A DNA stretch of 64,000 nucleotides from Janthinobacterium fluminis (lineage in GTDB: Bacteria; Pseudomonadota; Gammaproteobacteria; Burkholderiales; Burkholderiaceae_D), in the NCBI RefSeq assembly GCF_028595325.1, contig NZ_JAQQXR010000001.1, positions 682,001 to 746,000 of the forward strand, in the 5' to 3' direction. The notes under the pieces were generated by a model, which saw nothing but the letters and a program-made list of their open reading frames with translations, was not told the DNA's origin and searched no databases. Positions within the stretch are counted from its first letter, which is position 1. Every line of letters begins with the position of its first letter. Below, piece by piece: positions 50,808-63,821 of this stretch. The position numbers and the translations under genes were made by a program.

Positions 50808-53800
50808 CTACGCCGGCCCGGCCAAGCCGGCGGGCGCCATGCCCGCCGGCTTGGCGAAGCGCAGGTAGAGCGAGGGCAGCACGAACAGATTGAGCGCCGT
50901 CGAGGTGATCAGGCCGCCCAGAATGGCCACGGCCATCGGATGCTCGATCTCGTTGCCCGGGACGGTGCCGGCGATCACCAGCGGCAGCACGCCGAAGCCG
51001 GCCGCCAGCGAGGTCATCAGGATGGGCGACAGGCGCTCGCGCGCGCCGCGCACGACCAGGGCGAGCCCGAAGGTTTCGCCCTCGTAGCGTTCGAGGTGCT
51101 GGAAATGCTTGATCATCAGGATGCCGTTGCGGGCGGCCACGCCGAGCACGGTCAGGAAGCCGACCAGGGTGCCCAGCGACAGCACGCGGTCGCCGATGCC
51201 GGTGGCGACGATGGCGCCGGCCAGCGCGAAGGGCAGCGTCAGCACCACCAGCACGGCCAGCCGGGCGCTGGCGAAGGCCGTGTGCAGCAGCAGCGTCACG
51301 GCCGCCAGCGCGGCGACGGACAGGATCAGCAGGCGCCGGGTGGCGTTCTCGCGCTCCGTGTATTCGCCGAGCAGCTCGACCGAGTAGCCGCGCGGCAGTT
51401 CCAGCGTGGCCAGCAGTTCCTGGACGGCGCGCGCCGCGGCGCCGAGCTGGCCGCTGTCGGCCACGTCGGCGGCGATGTCGATGCGCCGCGAGCCGTTCTC
51501 GCGCAGCACCACGTTCGGCACCGGCTTGAACTCCACCTTGGCCAGGTCGCCCAGCCGCACCAGGCGGCCGTCGCGGGCGTTGAGCATCAGGTCGGCGACG
51601 CTGTGGATGCTGTTGCGGTGGCGCGCGTCGCTCCACACGTGCACCTCGATGTTCTTGTTGGCGTGCCAGATGTCGCCGGCCTCCTCGCTGGCGATGAAGA
51701 CCGAGGCCGTGCGCCGCAGATCGCCGGGCTTGATGCCGTAGCGGGAAGCCTTGCCGAGGTCGGCCTCGATCTGTATCTGCGGCACTTCCGTGACCAGGTC
51801 GACGTGGGCGTTGACGACGCCCTTGATGGCCGACATCTTTTGCTGCAGTTCCTTGGCCTTTTGCCGCATGATGCCGAGGTCTTCGCCGCTGATGCGCGCC
51901 ACGATGCCGTGGCCGCTGCCCGACAGCACCTCCTTGGTGCGCTCCTTCAGATAGGTCTGCACGTCCGTCTGCAAGCCGGGGAAGGTGTCGACCACGGCCT
52001 GGACGGCGGCCAGCGTCTTGTCGTAATCGACCGTCTTGTCGATGCTGATCCAGTTCTCGGCGAAGTTCATGCCGACCGGTTCGTCGGACAGCGTGCCCTG
52101 GCCGATGTGGGCGCCGAAGTTGCGCACGCCGGGGATGGCGCGCAGCTGCGCGGCGCCGGCCTGGACGATGCGCAGCATTTCGGCGTGCGAGGTGCCCGGC
52201 CGCGCCACCCAGTGCATCAGGAAGTCGCGTTCCTTGAAGGCCGGAAACAGCCCCTGGCCCAGCAGCGGCCAGACGAGGATGGCGGCGAGGGCGAAGGCGC
52301 CCGTCGCGCCGTAGGCGGCGGCCGGATGGCGCAGGATGGGCCGCAGCGCGCGCTCGTAGCGCTGGCGCAGCCAGCGCGCCAGCGGTGAGCCGGGCCGGTC
52401 CAGCGGCGCCTTCGCCAGCGCGGCCAGGGCCAGGGCGGGGGTGACGGTCAGCGCCACCACCATCGAGCAGAGGATGGCCAGCGCGTAGGCCGAGGCCATG
52501 GGCCGGAAGAAGGCGCCCGTGAGGCCCTCCAGCAGGTAGATCGGCACGGTGGCGGCGACGATGATCAGGGTCGCGTGGATGATGGGCGCGCGCACTTCGA
52601 GCGAGGCGGCGAGGATGATGGCGGCGCTCGACTCGGTGCTGCCCTCGCTGCGGCGCTGGCGCAGCCGCCGCACGATGTTTTCGACGTCGATGATGGCGTC
52701 GTCGACGATGATGCCGAGCGCGATGATCATGCCGGCCAGGACCATGGTGTTGATCGAGGCCCCCATGTACTTGAGGATCAGGCCGGCGCTGACCACCGAC
52801 AGGGGGATGGATACGACGCTGATCAGCGCCACCCGCCACTCGTAGAGGAACAGCAGCAGCACGGCGACGATCAGGGCGAAGCCGATCAGCATGGCGCCGC
52901 CCAGATTGCCCAGGGCGTCTTCGATGAAGGTGGCCGGCCGGAAGATGGTCGTGTCGATGGCGATGCCCGGCAGGCCGGGGCGCAGCTTGTCGAGCGCCTC
53001 CTCGATGCCGCGGGTGACCTCCATCGTATTGCCCCAGGCGAGCTTCTCGACGATCAGCATCAGGCCGAGGCCGTCGTTGATGATGGCGTCGCCGTTCAGG
53101 TGTGGCTGGGTGTCGCGCACGATGGTGGCGACGTCGCCGAGCCGCACGGGCGCGGCGCCCTTGGGCGTGTCGAGCGGCACCTTGCCCAGCTCCGCCGGCG
53201 TCAGGTTGGGCAGGATGTGGCGCACCACCAGGCGCTGGTTGGGGGTGTCGATGAAGCCGCCGGTGCCGATTTCATGGCCGCTGCGGTGCTTCAGCATGCC
53301 GACGTCGAGGGCGTCGGCGGCCGCGTCCATCACGCCGTTGATCGTCACCTTGCGCTCGCGCATCTTGTCGGCGTCGGCGTGCACCTGCAGCACGCTCCAG
53401 CGGTCGCCCCAGATCGCCACATTGGCCACGCCCGGCACCATCATCAGCCGCGGCCGCACCACCCAGTAGGCCGTCAGCGCCGCGTCGATCAGGTTCTGCG
53501 TCGACTTGTCCTTGACCGACAGGCCGATCTTCATGACCCGGCTGGTCGAGGACAACGGCTGGATCATGAACGGCGAGGTGGCCCAGCGCGGCAACTGGGA
53601 CGTGATGGCGGTGACGCGCTCCTGCACGCGCAGGCGCGCGTCCATCAGATTGGCGCCCTGCTTGAAGATCAGCACGACGTCGGAGAGGTCGTTCACCGAG
53701 CGCGTGCGCAGCACGTCCAGCCCCGGGATGCCGGACAGCGCCTGCTCCATCGGCACGGTGACGAGGGCCTCGACGTCGGCCGCCGGCATGCCCAGGCACA

Positions 53801-53954
53801 GCACCTGCACCTCCACCTTGGGCGGGGCAAACTCGGGATAGACGTCGACCGGCATGCCGCGGAACTGGGTGGCGCCGAGGACGATCAGCATCACCGAGGC
53901 GGCCAGCACGAGATAGCGCAGCCGCAAGCTTGTTTTGACTATCCAGCGCATCAT
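50808..53954 (-). CDS. RND efflux permease, CzcA/CusA-like (second of a tandem pair)
   Basis: A 1048-residue proton-driven pump. The N-terminal helix and [38 protein letters not shown], the helix-4 proton-relay pair in [20 protein letters not shown] and C-terminal [17 protein letters not shown] match heavy-metal/HAE-type RND proteins. Twelve helices are expected and two large periplasmic loops are visible. The substrate could be metal or a small molecule; no metal-ligand Met cluster was identified. It starts 26 bp after the first RND gene, so they are co-translated and may form a mixed trimer as MdtBC does. Confidence 0.92.
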   Translation of the reverse strand: MMRWIVKTSLRLRYLVLAASVMLIVLGATQFRGMPVDVYPEFAPPKVEVQVLCLGMPAADVEALVTVPMEQALSGIPGLDVLRTRSVNDLSDVVLIFKQGANLMDARLRVQERVTAITSQLPRWATSPFMIQPLSSTSRVMKIGLSVKDKSTQNLIDAALTAYWVVRPRLMMVPGVANVAIWGDRWSVLQVHADADKMRERKVTINGVMDAAADALDVGMLKHRSGHEIGTGGFIDTPNQRLVVRHILPNLTPAELGKVPLDTPKGAAPVRLGDVATIVRDTQPHLNGDAIINDGLGLMLIVEKLAWGNTMEVTRGIEEALDKLRPGLPGIAIDTTIFRPATFIEDALGNLGGAMLIGFALIVAVLLLFLYEWRVALISVVSIPLSVVSAGLILKYMGASINTMVLAGMIIALGIIVDDAIIDVENIVRRLRQRRSEGSTESSAAIILAASLEVRAPIIHATLIIVAATVPIYLLEGLTGAFFRPMASAYALAILCSMVVALTVTPALALAALAKAPLDRPGSPLARWLRQRYERALRPILRHPAAAYGATGAFALAAILVWPLLGQGLFPAFKERDFLMHWVARPGTSHAEMLRIVQAGAAQLRAIPGVRNFGAHIGQGTLSDEPVGMNFAENWISIDKTVDYDKTLAAVQAVVDTFPGLQTDVQTYLKERTKEVLSGSGHGIVARISGEDLGIMRQKAKELQQKMSAIKGVVNAHVDLVTEVPQIQIEADLGKASRYGIKPGDLRRTASVFIASEEAGDIWHANKNIEVHVWSDARHRNSIHSVADLMLNARDGRLVRLGDLAKVEFKPVPNVVLRENGSRRIDIAADVADSGQLGAAARAVQELLATLELPRGYSVELLGEYTERENATRRLLILSVAALAAVTLLLHTAFASARLAVLVVLTLPFALAGAIVATGIGDRVLSLGTLVGFLTVLGVAARNGILMIKHFQHLERYEGETFGLALVVRGARERLSPILMTSLAAGFGVLPLVIAGTVPGNEIEHPMAVAILGGLITSTALNLFVLPSLYLRFAKPAGMAPAGLAGPA

Positions 53955-53980
53955 GGCCAGTCCTCCTTGTCGCTATGGTT

Positions 53981-56900
53981 TCACGCCGGCTGCGGCTGGC
54001 GCCGTTCGGCGCCGCGCACGACGGCCTCGCGCCGCGCCGTCGCCGCGGCGCGGTCGGCCGGCGGCGCAAACGCCTGGTACAGGACCGGCAGCAGGAACAG
54101 GTTGCCGAGCAGGGTGGTTACCAGGCCGCCGACGACCACGGCCGCCATCGGCTTGACCAGCTCCAGCCCGGCGGCGGCGCCGTAGAAAAGCAGCGGCAGC
54201 ATGGCGAGCATGGCGGCGGCGGCGCCCAGCACGGCGGCGTCGAAGCGCTCCCGCGCCGCGCTGTGCACCAGGTTCGGGCCCAGGACGGCGCCGTTTTCGC
54301 GCGCCAGCGCCTGGCAGCGCTCCAGGAACAGCAAGCCGCCGCGCGCCGCGACGCCCAGCACGGCCAGGCCGCCGAACAGCGCCAGGGTCGACCCCGCCGC
54401 GCCCTGCGTGGCGGCGCCCAGCACGGCGCCGCCCAGCGGCGGCAGCAGCGCGCCGAACAGCAGCGCGCCGAGGCGCCAACTGTTCAGGCGCGCCTGCAGC
54501 ACGAAAAAGACGGCGAACACGGCGGCCGCCGCGTAGAGCAGCAGGCTGAAGGCGTCGCGTTCGCGCTCGTCGGATTCGCCCAGCAGCTCGACATGGTGCT
54601 CGGCGGGAAAGCTGATCTTGTCGAGGCGGTCGTCGACCTTCTCGTTGACGGCGGCGACCGAGGCGCCCGCCACGCCGGCCGCCACGTCGATGTAGCGGGA
54701 AACGGCGTCGTGGCGGATGATGGAGGGATTCGAGCGCACGCGCACGTCGGCGATGTCGCCCAGGCGCGCCTGGCTGCCGTGCGGCGCGTCGATGAGGATG
54801 TCGCTGACGCTCTGTACGCTTGAGCGCATCGACGGCATGCCCCAGACGACGACGTCGAAAATCTTCTGCTCCTCGAACAGCTGGCCCGCCGTGATGCTGG
54901 ACACCAGCGTCGCGGCGGCGCGCCGCGCGTCGCCCGGCTTCACGCCCTTGGCCGTGGCGCGGTCGATATTGATTTCCACCTCCATGGCCGGCTCGACGGC
55001 CGGAAGGCGCACCTGCGGCGACACCACGCCGGGAATGTCGGCGATGGACTTGGCGACCGTTTCGGCCTTTTCCCGCAGCACGGCATAGTCGCCGCCGTAG
55101 ACGCGCGCCAGCAGCTTGTCGGCGGAACCCTTCGTCAGCTCGCGCACGCGCCGGTTCGCATAGCTGCCGAACTCGGTGCTGACGCCGGTGTTCGCCGCCA
55201 GCGCCTTGTCGATGGCGGCCAGGGTGGCGGCGTAGTCGGCATGCTCGCCGATGCGCAGCCACAGGTCGGCCCGGTCGACGCCCGTCACCAGGTCGGACTG
55301 CGAGGCGCGCCCGACATGCGCGCCGACGCCCGCCACGCCCGGGATGGCGCGCAGCTCGCGGCTCATCGCCGTCGTCAGCTGCGTCATCGCGGGCAGGGAA
55401 ATGCCCGGCGCCGCCTGTATGCCAACTTCCAGATACCTGTCCTGCAATGGCGGCAGCAGGTCCGCACTGAGTACGCGCGGCAGCAGACCGAGGCCGGCGA
55501 TGACGACGACGGCGCCCGCCGCCATCACGGCGGCGGGGTTCCTGAGCGCGCCGCCGAGGGCGTCGGCATACCTGGCGCGCAGCGAGCGGGCGAAGCGCGA
55601 GTCGCCGGATGCGGCGGCGGGGGTGCGCATGAACAGGGCCGAGAGCGCCGTCGTGACGGTGAGGGCGACCAGCATCGACAGCGCCACGGTCAGCGCGTAA
55701 GCCTGGGCCAGCGGTTTGGCGAAATCGCCGCTGACGTTGCTTAGCGCCAGCACCGGCGCCAAGGAGATGAGCACGATGACCAGCCCGGTGAGCAGGGGAC
55801 CGCAGATTTCCGTCGCGCCGGCCGCCAGCAGGCCGGGCGGTTCGGCGCCGCCGCCGGCGCCGCGCTCCGCCAGCCGGCGTCGCATGCCGTCCAGCACGAC
55901 CACGGCGTCGTCGACGACAATGGCGAGCGCCAGCACGAGGCCGGCGACGATCATCATGTTGAGCATCTGGTCGTAGTAGGACAGCACCATCCAGGCGCTG
56001 ACCAGGCTGAGCGCCATGCCCACGGCGCTGATGAGCGTCACGCGCCAATTCAGGCAGAACGCGGCGATCCCAAGCACGGCCAGCAGCAGTCCGATGCCGA
56101 TGCTGGCGACAAGATTGGCGCGCGCCGTTTGCGCGAACGACACGGCGCGGAACACCCCGGTGTCGAAGGTGATTCCGCCCAGGCCGGGGCGCATCGCGTT
56201 GAGGGCCTTTTCGACATCGCGGGTGACGGCCGCCACGCTGGTGCCGGGCGAGCGCTCGACCACCAGCATCAAGCCGGGTCCATCGTTGACGATGGCATCG
56301 CCAATCAGCAATTGGTGGCCCTCGACGAGGTCGGCCACTTCGCCCAGCGGCACGGTCACCGGGCTGTCGGTGTCGACGGCGATCCTGGCCAGGTCGGCGA
56401 CGGTTTTGATCGGCTGCGTGTGGTTGATCGAAATGCGCTGGTTCGCCGTGTCGATAAAGCCGCCGGTGCCCGGGGTCGACGCCTCCACGTGGGTCAGCGG
56501 CGAGGACCACATGGCGTTCGCCGCCGTCCTGACCACGTCCTCGACCTTGAGGCGGTTGATGCGCAGGCGGTGCGGGTCGATCAAGACCTGCAATTGGCGG
56601 TCGCGCAGTCCCCAGATCGAGACGTTGGAGACGCCCGGCACGGACAGCAGGCGCTGGCGGATGCGCCAGCGCGCCAGCGTCGACATGTCGATGAGCGACA
56701 TGTTCTTCGAGGTCATCGAGATCAGCATGGTGCGGCCGACAGTCGCGGACGGCTGTATGACGAAAGGCGGCTTCGACACGGCCGGCAGCGCCGGCACCAT
56801 CGTCAAGCGTTCCTGTACCACCTGGCGCGCGCGCACATCGTTCGTGCCGGGCTCGAAAATCATTTCAATGGCCGACAGCCCGGGCGCCGTATTGGAGCGA

Positions 56901-57148
56901 ATCTTGTGGAGCCAGGGAATGCCCGTGAAGAACTCCTGCTCCATCGGGTTGGTGATCAGATTCTCCGCCTCTTCGGGAGACAGGCCGAGGGCCTCGGTCT
57001 GGACTTCCACGCGCACCGGGCCGAAGTCCGGCAAGATTTCGACTTGAGCGTTCGGCAAGCGGGCAATGCCGGTCGCCAGTATCGCCCCCGCGGCGGCGGT
57101 GACTAAGATGCGGTTCGTGATGCTTGACCTGATGATCCACTGCAACAT
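53981..57148 (-). CDS. RND efflux permease, CzcA-like (first of a tandem pair)
   Basis: A 1055-residue pump starting MLQWIIRSSITNRILV; a longer upstream frame of 52 codons reads as leader. It shows AQVEILPDFGPVRVEVQTEA, TNPMEQEFFTGIPWLHKIRS, the helix-4 proton-relay pair in LALAIVVDDAVVVLDGMRRR, and GVAARGGLLFLERCQAL near the end (the position of the family N/G motif). The C-terminal half is more divergent and Ala-rich than the second copy. No full-length adaptor or TolC-type channel is encoded next to it. It heads the long minus-strand run and has a 730-bp non-coding region upstream. Confidence 0.9.
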   Translation of the reverse strand: MLQWIIRSSITNRILVTAAAGAILATGIARLPNAQVEILPDFGPVRVEVQTEALGLSPEEAENLITNPMEQEFFTGIPWLHKIRSNTAPGLSAIEMIFEPGTNDVRARQVVQERLTMVPALPAVSKPPFVIQPSATVGRTMLISMTSKNMSLIDMSTLARWRIRQRLLSVPGVSNVSIWGLRDRQLQVLIDPHRLRINRLKVEDVVRTAANAMWSSPLTHVEASTPGTGGFIDTANQRISINHTQPIKTVADLARIAVDTDSPVTVPLGEVADLVEGHQLLIGDAIVNDGPGLMLVVERSPGTSVAAVTRDVEKALNAMRPGLGGITFDTGVFRAVSFAQTARANLVASIGIGLLLAVLGIAAFCLNWRVTLISAVGMALSLVSAWMVLSYYDQMLNMMIVAGLVLALAIVVDDAVVVLDGMRRRLAERGAGGGAEPPGLLAAGATEICGPLLTGLVIVLISLAPVLALSNVSGDFAKPLAQAYALTVALSMLVALTVTTALSALFMRTPAAASGDSRFARSLRARYADALGGALRNPAAVMAAGAVVVIAGLGLLPRVLSADLLPPLQDRYLEVGIQAAPGISLPAMTQLTTAMSRELRAIPGVAGVGAHVGRASQSDLVTGVDRADLWLRIGEHADYAATLAAIDKALAANTGVSTEFGSYANRRVRELTKGSADKLLARVYGGDYAVLREKAETVAKSIADIPGVVSPQVRLPAVEPAMEVEINIDRATAKGVKPGDARRAAATLVSSITAGQLFEEQKIFDVVVWGMPSMRSSVQSVSDILIDAPHGSQARLGDIADVRVRSNPSIIRHDAVSRYIDVAAGVAGASVAAVNEKVDDRLDKISFPAEHHVELLGESDERERDAFSLLLYAAAAVFAVFFVLQARLNSWRLGALLFGALLPPLGGAVLGAATQGAAGSTLALFGGLAVLGVAARGGLLFLERCQALARENGAVLGPNLVHSAARERFDAAVLGAAAAMLAMLPLLFYGAAAGLELVKPMAAVVVGGLVTTLLGNLFLLPVLYQAFAPPADRAAATARREAVVRGAERRQPQPA

Positions 57149-57878
57149 GGCGCTCACCCCTTTTAGCCGATTGCTGTCCGACTGGCGTCGGTTTTGACTA
57201 TGCCAATAGCGCTGGCTGATATTCACCTTGAAGGGCGCCTGGCCTCCGGAACCGGCCCGACGCTTGGGGCGGGTAGCAGGGAGACATGCCCGGGCAAATG
57301 ACATCGGCGGGCAGGATTAGGCCGCGCGATTGCCGGAGCCGAATGCTTTTGGCGCTGTCTGGCTATCCGCAATAAACGCGCCAGCTAGAAAATCCCGCGA
57401 TCTATCAAGGAGTTGTTTTTTGGGGAGGGGGAGTGCAGCCGTCAATTGTAAAATATAGCGACAGTTGCGAAGGAAAACATTGTATTCGCATCGGAAATGC
57501 GGCCGAAATAAATATCTTTGTGCCGCGAAAATTTTCAATGTGATGAAATGGCCGCAATCATCATATTTTGTTTTGATGAATGGTTTTTCATGCGCGGCGT
57601 GAAGTTTTCCGGTTTATTTATTTCCGTTGCGCTGATTTTATTTTTGAAATAAATCTATATCGGAATTTTTTGCGGGGCGTCATGAATGAACGGCGGAATG
57701 TGTCGGATATTTTTACACGTCCAAATTTACCTGGCCACGACTATGCTTGGCCTGCGGCGCCAGTAAAATAATACCGAAGAGGGACAGGCGGCATCCCGGG
57801 AAACAGCGCCGAACTGATCGGCAATTCATGGTGTTTCCCGGTGAATGATGCGTCCGTGTCATCCCCGCCGTGCCGTCC
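57149..57878. other. Non-coding, AT-richer region between two minus-strand operons
   Basis: About 730 bp. The first 170 bp upstream of the RND gene are of normal composition; 57430-57780 is clearly AT-richer than the rest of the window (for example runs like TTTATTTATTTCC near 57612). Short open frames here (57317-57538 minus, 57580-57771 plus) have no ribosome site or recognisable product. It probably holds the promoter and control region of the RND operon, and might be a site of horizontal gain. Confidence 0.5.
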
Positions 57879-59755
<1,877 letters not shown>

Positions 59756-59759
<4 letters not shown>

Positions 59760-60835
59760 AGTTTCATCGGCTTGTCGTAGCCCGTCATTTCCAAATAGGC
59801 GCGCCCGGCCGGCACGCCGTCGCGGCTGATCGTCACCGCGCCTTCCCAGTACACGGCGCCGGTCGAGCGCCGCGAATCGAGTTCCTGATCGTCCTGCAAG
59901 GGCTTGATCTGCCAGACCGTGCTGCCTGTGGTGAGCTCGGTGGCGACGGGGTACTCGGCGTGCGTGCGCGGCGAACGCCAGAGCGCTTGCGGGGCAAAGC
60001 TGACTTGCCCGGGCGCGTACTGGGTGATCTTACCGGATGCGTCACGCCATGTCGCGTGGGCCCATAGTTTACCACCTGCGCGGCTGCGGATCTGGAATGC
60101 CATCAGCGCGCCGCCGTCGTCGAGGTTGGCGCCGACCCAGTTCCAGCCGCTGGCGTCGGCGTCGAGCACCTGGCTGGACCATTCGTGGTCGAGCCAGGTG
60201 CTGCCGCTGACGGCCTCCGCCTTGCCGCCGGCGCGCGTGATGCTGCCGCTGGTGCGCAACTGCGGTTCGCTGTAGTAGTAGCTGGCCTGCAGCGGCTTCG
60301 GCCCCTTGCGCGAGTAGCCGCGCTCGCCCTGCAGCAGCACCGGCTGGCTGGGCGCCAGGCGCAGCGCCAGCGTGAAGTCGCGCGCCGCCACGCTGACCTG
60401 GTAACTGCCGTCGGCCGCGCGCACCATGCGCCAGTGGTCCAGCTTGACGTCGGTATCGCCGACCTTGGCGTAAGCCAGGCCGAAACCTTCGCGGGCGCTT
60501 TTCTGGTCGTGCAGCAGCTTGCCGAGCGCCGGGTCGGACAGCGCCGCGTGGCCGATGATGAGCTGCTTAGGCGCGAAGGCGCTGGGGTTGGCGCGGTCGT
60601 GTTCGGTGGCGCTGCGGAAGAACGTCACCTGGTAGCCGAGTTGCTTGCCGGAGGCCGTTGTCAGCCAGCCGGTGGCGTACCACCACTCCGTCTTGTAGTC
60701 GGGGTGGGCGCCGAAGTCGGCCGGCATGCGCAGCGTCTGGCCGGCGGGCAGCGGCGTCACCGGCGCGAAGGCCGGCGGCGCGGTCCGCGCGGCCGGCGCC
60801 AGCAGCGCCAGCGCCAGCAGGAGGGCGCGCCTCAC
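59756..60835 (-). CDS. AttH/CrtC-like lipocalin-fold secreted protein
   Basis: A 359-residue exported protein of the AttH/carotenoid 1,2-hydratase family. GTG start overlapping the permease stop (GTGA); signal peptide RRALLLALALLAPAARTAPP. Hallmarks are the opening FGAHPDYKTEWWYATGWL, LGYQVTFFRSATEHDRANPS, GSTWLDHEWSSQVLDADASG and WNWVGANLDDGGALMAFQIR. From memory, attEFGH operons pair AttH with an FtsX-like permease and an ABC ATPase in secondary-metabolite or surface processes. The permease is adjacent here; the ATPase is not seen. Confidence 0.88.
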
Positions 60836-63402
60836 CAGTCCTCCCTGACGGCGCGAATTGGGCCGCCCGACAGGGCGTAGCGGCCCGACACCAGCGCCGT
60901 CAGCGTGGCGGCGGCCAGCAGCGCGGCGGCGACGCCGCCGATCAGCGTCCAGGGCAGGTGAAGTTGCATAGTCCAGTGGAATGATTGCGGGTTGACGATA
61001 TAGACCAGGATCAGGCTGATGAGGAGGCCCAGCGCGAAGCCGGTGGCGATGCCGAGCGCCGTCAGGCCGCCGCCCTCCAGCGCGAGGATGGCGAGGATCT
61101 GCCGGCGCGTCACGCCGATGTGGCGCAGCATGCCGAATTCCTTGGCGCGCGCCAGCGTCTGCGCCGAGAACGTCGCGGCCACGCCGAACAGGCCGATGAC
61201 GACGGCGATCGCCTCCAGCACATAAGTGACGGCGAAGCTGCGGTCGAAAATTTTCATGCTCATTTCGCGCAGCTCGGTCGGTGCGGCGAATTCCAGCATG
61301 TCGCCGAAGGGCAGTTGCCTGATGCGCTGCTGCAGCGCGGCGGCCGTGGTGCCCGGCTTGAGCCAGATCACGGCGTCGTTGACGTCCAGGTCGCCCGTCA
61401 GCGCGCGGTAGTCGGACAGCTGGACCAGTATGGCGCCGCTCTGGCTGGAGTAGTCGCGCCAGACGCCGGCGACGAAGAAGGTCTGCGGGCGGCCGTTCAG
61501 CGGCAGGGCGATGCTGGCGCCGGGCGTGAAATGGTACAGGTCGGCCGCCGCCTCGGACACCCAGGCCGGCCTGGCGTCGGCCGGCACCGGCAGCGCCGGG
61601 CCGACCAAGGCCAGGCTATTGCCCGGATCGGCGGCGTCGACGTCGCGCGCCAACAGGGCCACGCCGGGCCGGTCCGGCGCCAGCGCCAGCGTGCGGATGC
61701 GCTGGAATTTGATGCGGGCCATGCCGGGCAGGGCCCGCAGCGCCGCCTGCTCGCCCGGCCTCAGCGCGGCCGTGCCGCCGCCCGAGGCGGTGCGCGCGTA
61801 CAGGTCGGCCGGCAGAATCTGCACCAGCCAGTCGTCGACGGAGACGCGGAAGCTCGACACCATGATCGCCATCGCCACCATCAGGCTGAAGCTCGACAGC
61901 ACGCCGCCGAGCGCGATGCCGGCCTGGCCGGAGGCGTTCGCCAGCCGCGCCAGCGTCAGCGTCGGCACGGCCGCGCCGGCGTGGCGGCCGGCCAGCCAGG
62001 CCCGGTTCGCCAGGCGGAACACGGCGGCCGCCAGTTGCGGCATCAGGCTGATGGCGCCGACCAGCAGCAGGGCGATGGCCAGGTAGCCGAACAGCGGCAG
62101 TTCGTGGACGGGCGGCGCGCGCGTGGCCAGCGCCGCCGCCAGCAGGCAGGCGAGGGCCGGCCAGGTCTTGGCCAGCGGCGCCAGCGCGCTTTCCTCGGCG
62201 CCGGACTTGAGCGCGGCGGCCGGGGCGGCGCGGGCCGCCTCCCACGCCGGGCCGGCGCAGCCGAGCAGCGCGACGCCGACGCCCAGGCAGAAATACAGCA
62301 GCGCGGCCAGCGGCGCGAACTGCGCCTCGGGGCGCACGCCGGAGAAGTAGCCGGCGCCGAGGTCGCCGCCGAAGAAGTGCAGGGCCGCCGCGGCCAGCGC
62401 GTAGCCGCCGCCGATGCCGAGCAGGGCGCCGGCCACGCCGAGGCTGGCGCCCTCCAGCAAAACCTGGCGCAGCAACTGGCCGCGTTCCAGGCCGAGCACG
62501 CGCAGCAGCGCGAACTGGCCGCGCCGGCGTATCACCGACAGCGCCTGCGTGGAAAACACCAGGAAGGCGCCGGTGAACAGCGCCACCAGCGCCAGCACCG
62601 TCAGATTGACGCGGTAGGCCCGGCTCATATTGTCGTTGCGGCTGTTCTGGTCGGCGTCGTTCGGCTGGCTGACCAGGAAGCGGCCGGGGAAGTCGCGCTC
62701 CAGCTCGCGCGCCAGCGCGGCCTGGAAGGCGTCGCGGTTGACGCCCTCGCGCAGCTTCAGGTCGATGCGCGACAACTGCCCCAGCTTGTCGAAGCGCCAT
62801 TGCGCCGCGCCCAGGTCCATCACGCCGATGCGCTGGCCGACGCGGGCGCGCTGCAGCGAGCCGGCCACGCGCAGGCCGACGGCGCGCGCGCCGTTTTGCA
62901 GCGTCAGGGTGGCGCCGTTGTCGAGCTTGAGCCAGCTTTGCGCGGCCGGCGACAGGAACAGCGCGTCGTCGGCCAGGGTGTCGAAGACATTCTCGCCGGC
63001 CGGCGCGCCGATCAGGTCGGGCGAGATGGGGCCGGCGCGGAACGGGTCCAGGCCGAGGATTTTCAGGGCGGCGCGCCGCTGCGGCATGCTGGCGCTGATT
63101 TCCAGCAGCGGCGAGGCTTGCGCCACGCCCTCGCGCTGCGCCAGGCGCGGATAAATCGCCTCGTCGAACAGCGCTTCGCGGCCGGCCACCTGCACGTCGG
63201 CCAGCCCGGACAGGCTGCGCGCGGCCGCCGAGAATTCGTTGAAGGCGGCGGCGTTAATCAGGTGGATGGCGAAGCCGAGCGCGATGCCGATGGCGATCGC
63301 CATGACGGCGACGACGGCGCGCAGCGGGTGCGCGCGCCACTCGCCCAGCAGCAACCAGCCGGACAGGCGGACCATCGGCGGATCGCGCTTCAAGCGGGAC
63401 AC
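60832..63402 (-). CDS. FtsX-type ABC transporter permease (AttF/G-like, double length)
   Basis: An 856-residue permease with two FtsX modules: MAIAIGIALGFAIHLINAAA, then LTVLALVALFTGAFLVFSTQ and LRVLGLERGQLLRQVLLEGA, and at the end AIAVVIGLFGVAATFSAQTL with HIGVTRRQILAILALEGGGL. The start is GTG at 63402, overlapping the DUF4124 stop by 13 bp, or the ATG nine codons later. The cognate ATPase usually precedes such permeases, but the upstream genes here are DUF4124 and an FAD oxidase, so it lies elsewhere or is supplied by another operon. Confidence 0.88.
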   Translation of the reverse strand: MSRLKRDPPMVRLSGWLLLGEWRAHPLRAVVAVMAIAIGIALGFAIHLINAAAFNEFSAAARSLSGLADVQVAGREALFDEAIYPRLAQREGVAQASPLLEISASMPQRRAALKILGLDPFRAGPISPDLIGAPAGENVFDTLADDALFLSPAAQSWLKLDNGATLTLQNGARAVGLRVAGSLQRARVGQRIGVMDLGAAQWRFDKLGQLSRIDLKLREGVNRDAFQAALARELERDFPGRFLVSQPNDADQNSRNDNMSRAYRVNLTVLALVALFTGAFLVFSTQALSVIRRRGQFALLRVLGLERGQLLRQVLLEGASLGVAGALLGIGGGYALAAAALHFFGGDLGAGYFSGVRPEAQFAPLAALLYFCLGVGVALLGCAGPAWEAARAAPAAALKSGAEESALAPLAKTWPALACLLAAALATRAPPVHELPLFGYLAIALLLVGAISLMPQLAAAVFRLANRAWLAGRHAGAAVPTLTLARLANASGQAGIALGGVLSSFSLMVAMAIMVSSFRVSVDDWLVQILPADLYARTASGGGTAALRPGEQAALRALPGMARIKFQRIRTLALAPDRPGVALLARDVDAADPGNSLALVGPALPVPADARPAWVSEAAADLYHFTPGASIALPLNGRPQTFFVAGVWRDYSSQSGAILVQLSDYRALTGDLDVNDAVIWLKPGTTAAALQQRIRQLPFGDMLEFAAPTELREMSMKIFDRSFAVTYVLEAIAVVIGLFGVAATFSAQTLARAKEFGMLRHIGVTRRQILAILALEGGGLTALGIATGFALGLLISLILVYIVNPQSFHWTMQLHLPWTLIGGVAAALLAAATLTALVSGRYALSGGPIRAVREDW

Positions 63403-63821
63403 TCAAGCGCCAGTTTTTCGGCGCTGCGGCGGGCCTTGACTTTGGCCTTGTCGGCCTGCCGGTCGGATGCGGCGCGGGCGTCCTCGACGGCCCATTTGTG
63501 CTGCAGCGCCAAGGCCGCGCATTTCTTGCGCCGCGCCGCGCCGGCCTGGGCGGCGCGGGCTTGCTCGCGGTCTTCCTGCGCCTCGCGGCGCAGCCGGTCG
63601 GCCTCCAGCCGGTCGGCGGTTTTCTTGTGCCGCGCCAGCGTCGCCGCGTCGGCGCTTGACGGCTGCGGCGCCGGCGCCACGTTCAGCTCGACCGATTTGC
63701 CGCTGGCGCAAGGCGCGGCGCCGTAGCTGACCTTGCCGTCGGCGCTGCATTTGTAGACCGTCTGGGCGCCGGCCGGCGCGCCCAGCGCGGCCAGCAGCAG
63801 GATGGCAAGCGGCCGCTTCAC
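63390..63821 (-). CDS. DUF4124 periplasmic protein
   Basis: A 143-residue secreted protein. Signal peptide KRPLAILLLAALGAPAGAQT; the mature start VYKCSADGKVSYGAAPCASG is the DUF4124 signature with two Cys. A charged helical tail (about 55-143, RLEADRLRREAQEDREQARA) follows. The GTG start overlaps the stop of the FAD-oxidase gene (GTGA). Function unknown. Confidence 0.85.
   Translation of the reverse strand: MKRPLAILLLAALGAPAGAQTVYKCSADGKVSYGAAPCASGKSVELNVAPAPQPSSADAATLARHKKTADRLEADRLRREAQEDREQARAAQAGAARRKKCAALALQHKWAVEDARAASDRQADKAKVKARRSAEKLALECPA

Noticed and set aside
57317-57771. Two short open frames in the AT-rich region
   Set aside because: No ribosome site, no conserved look, and one on each strand.
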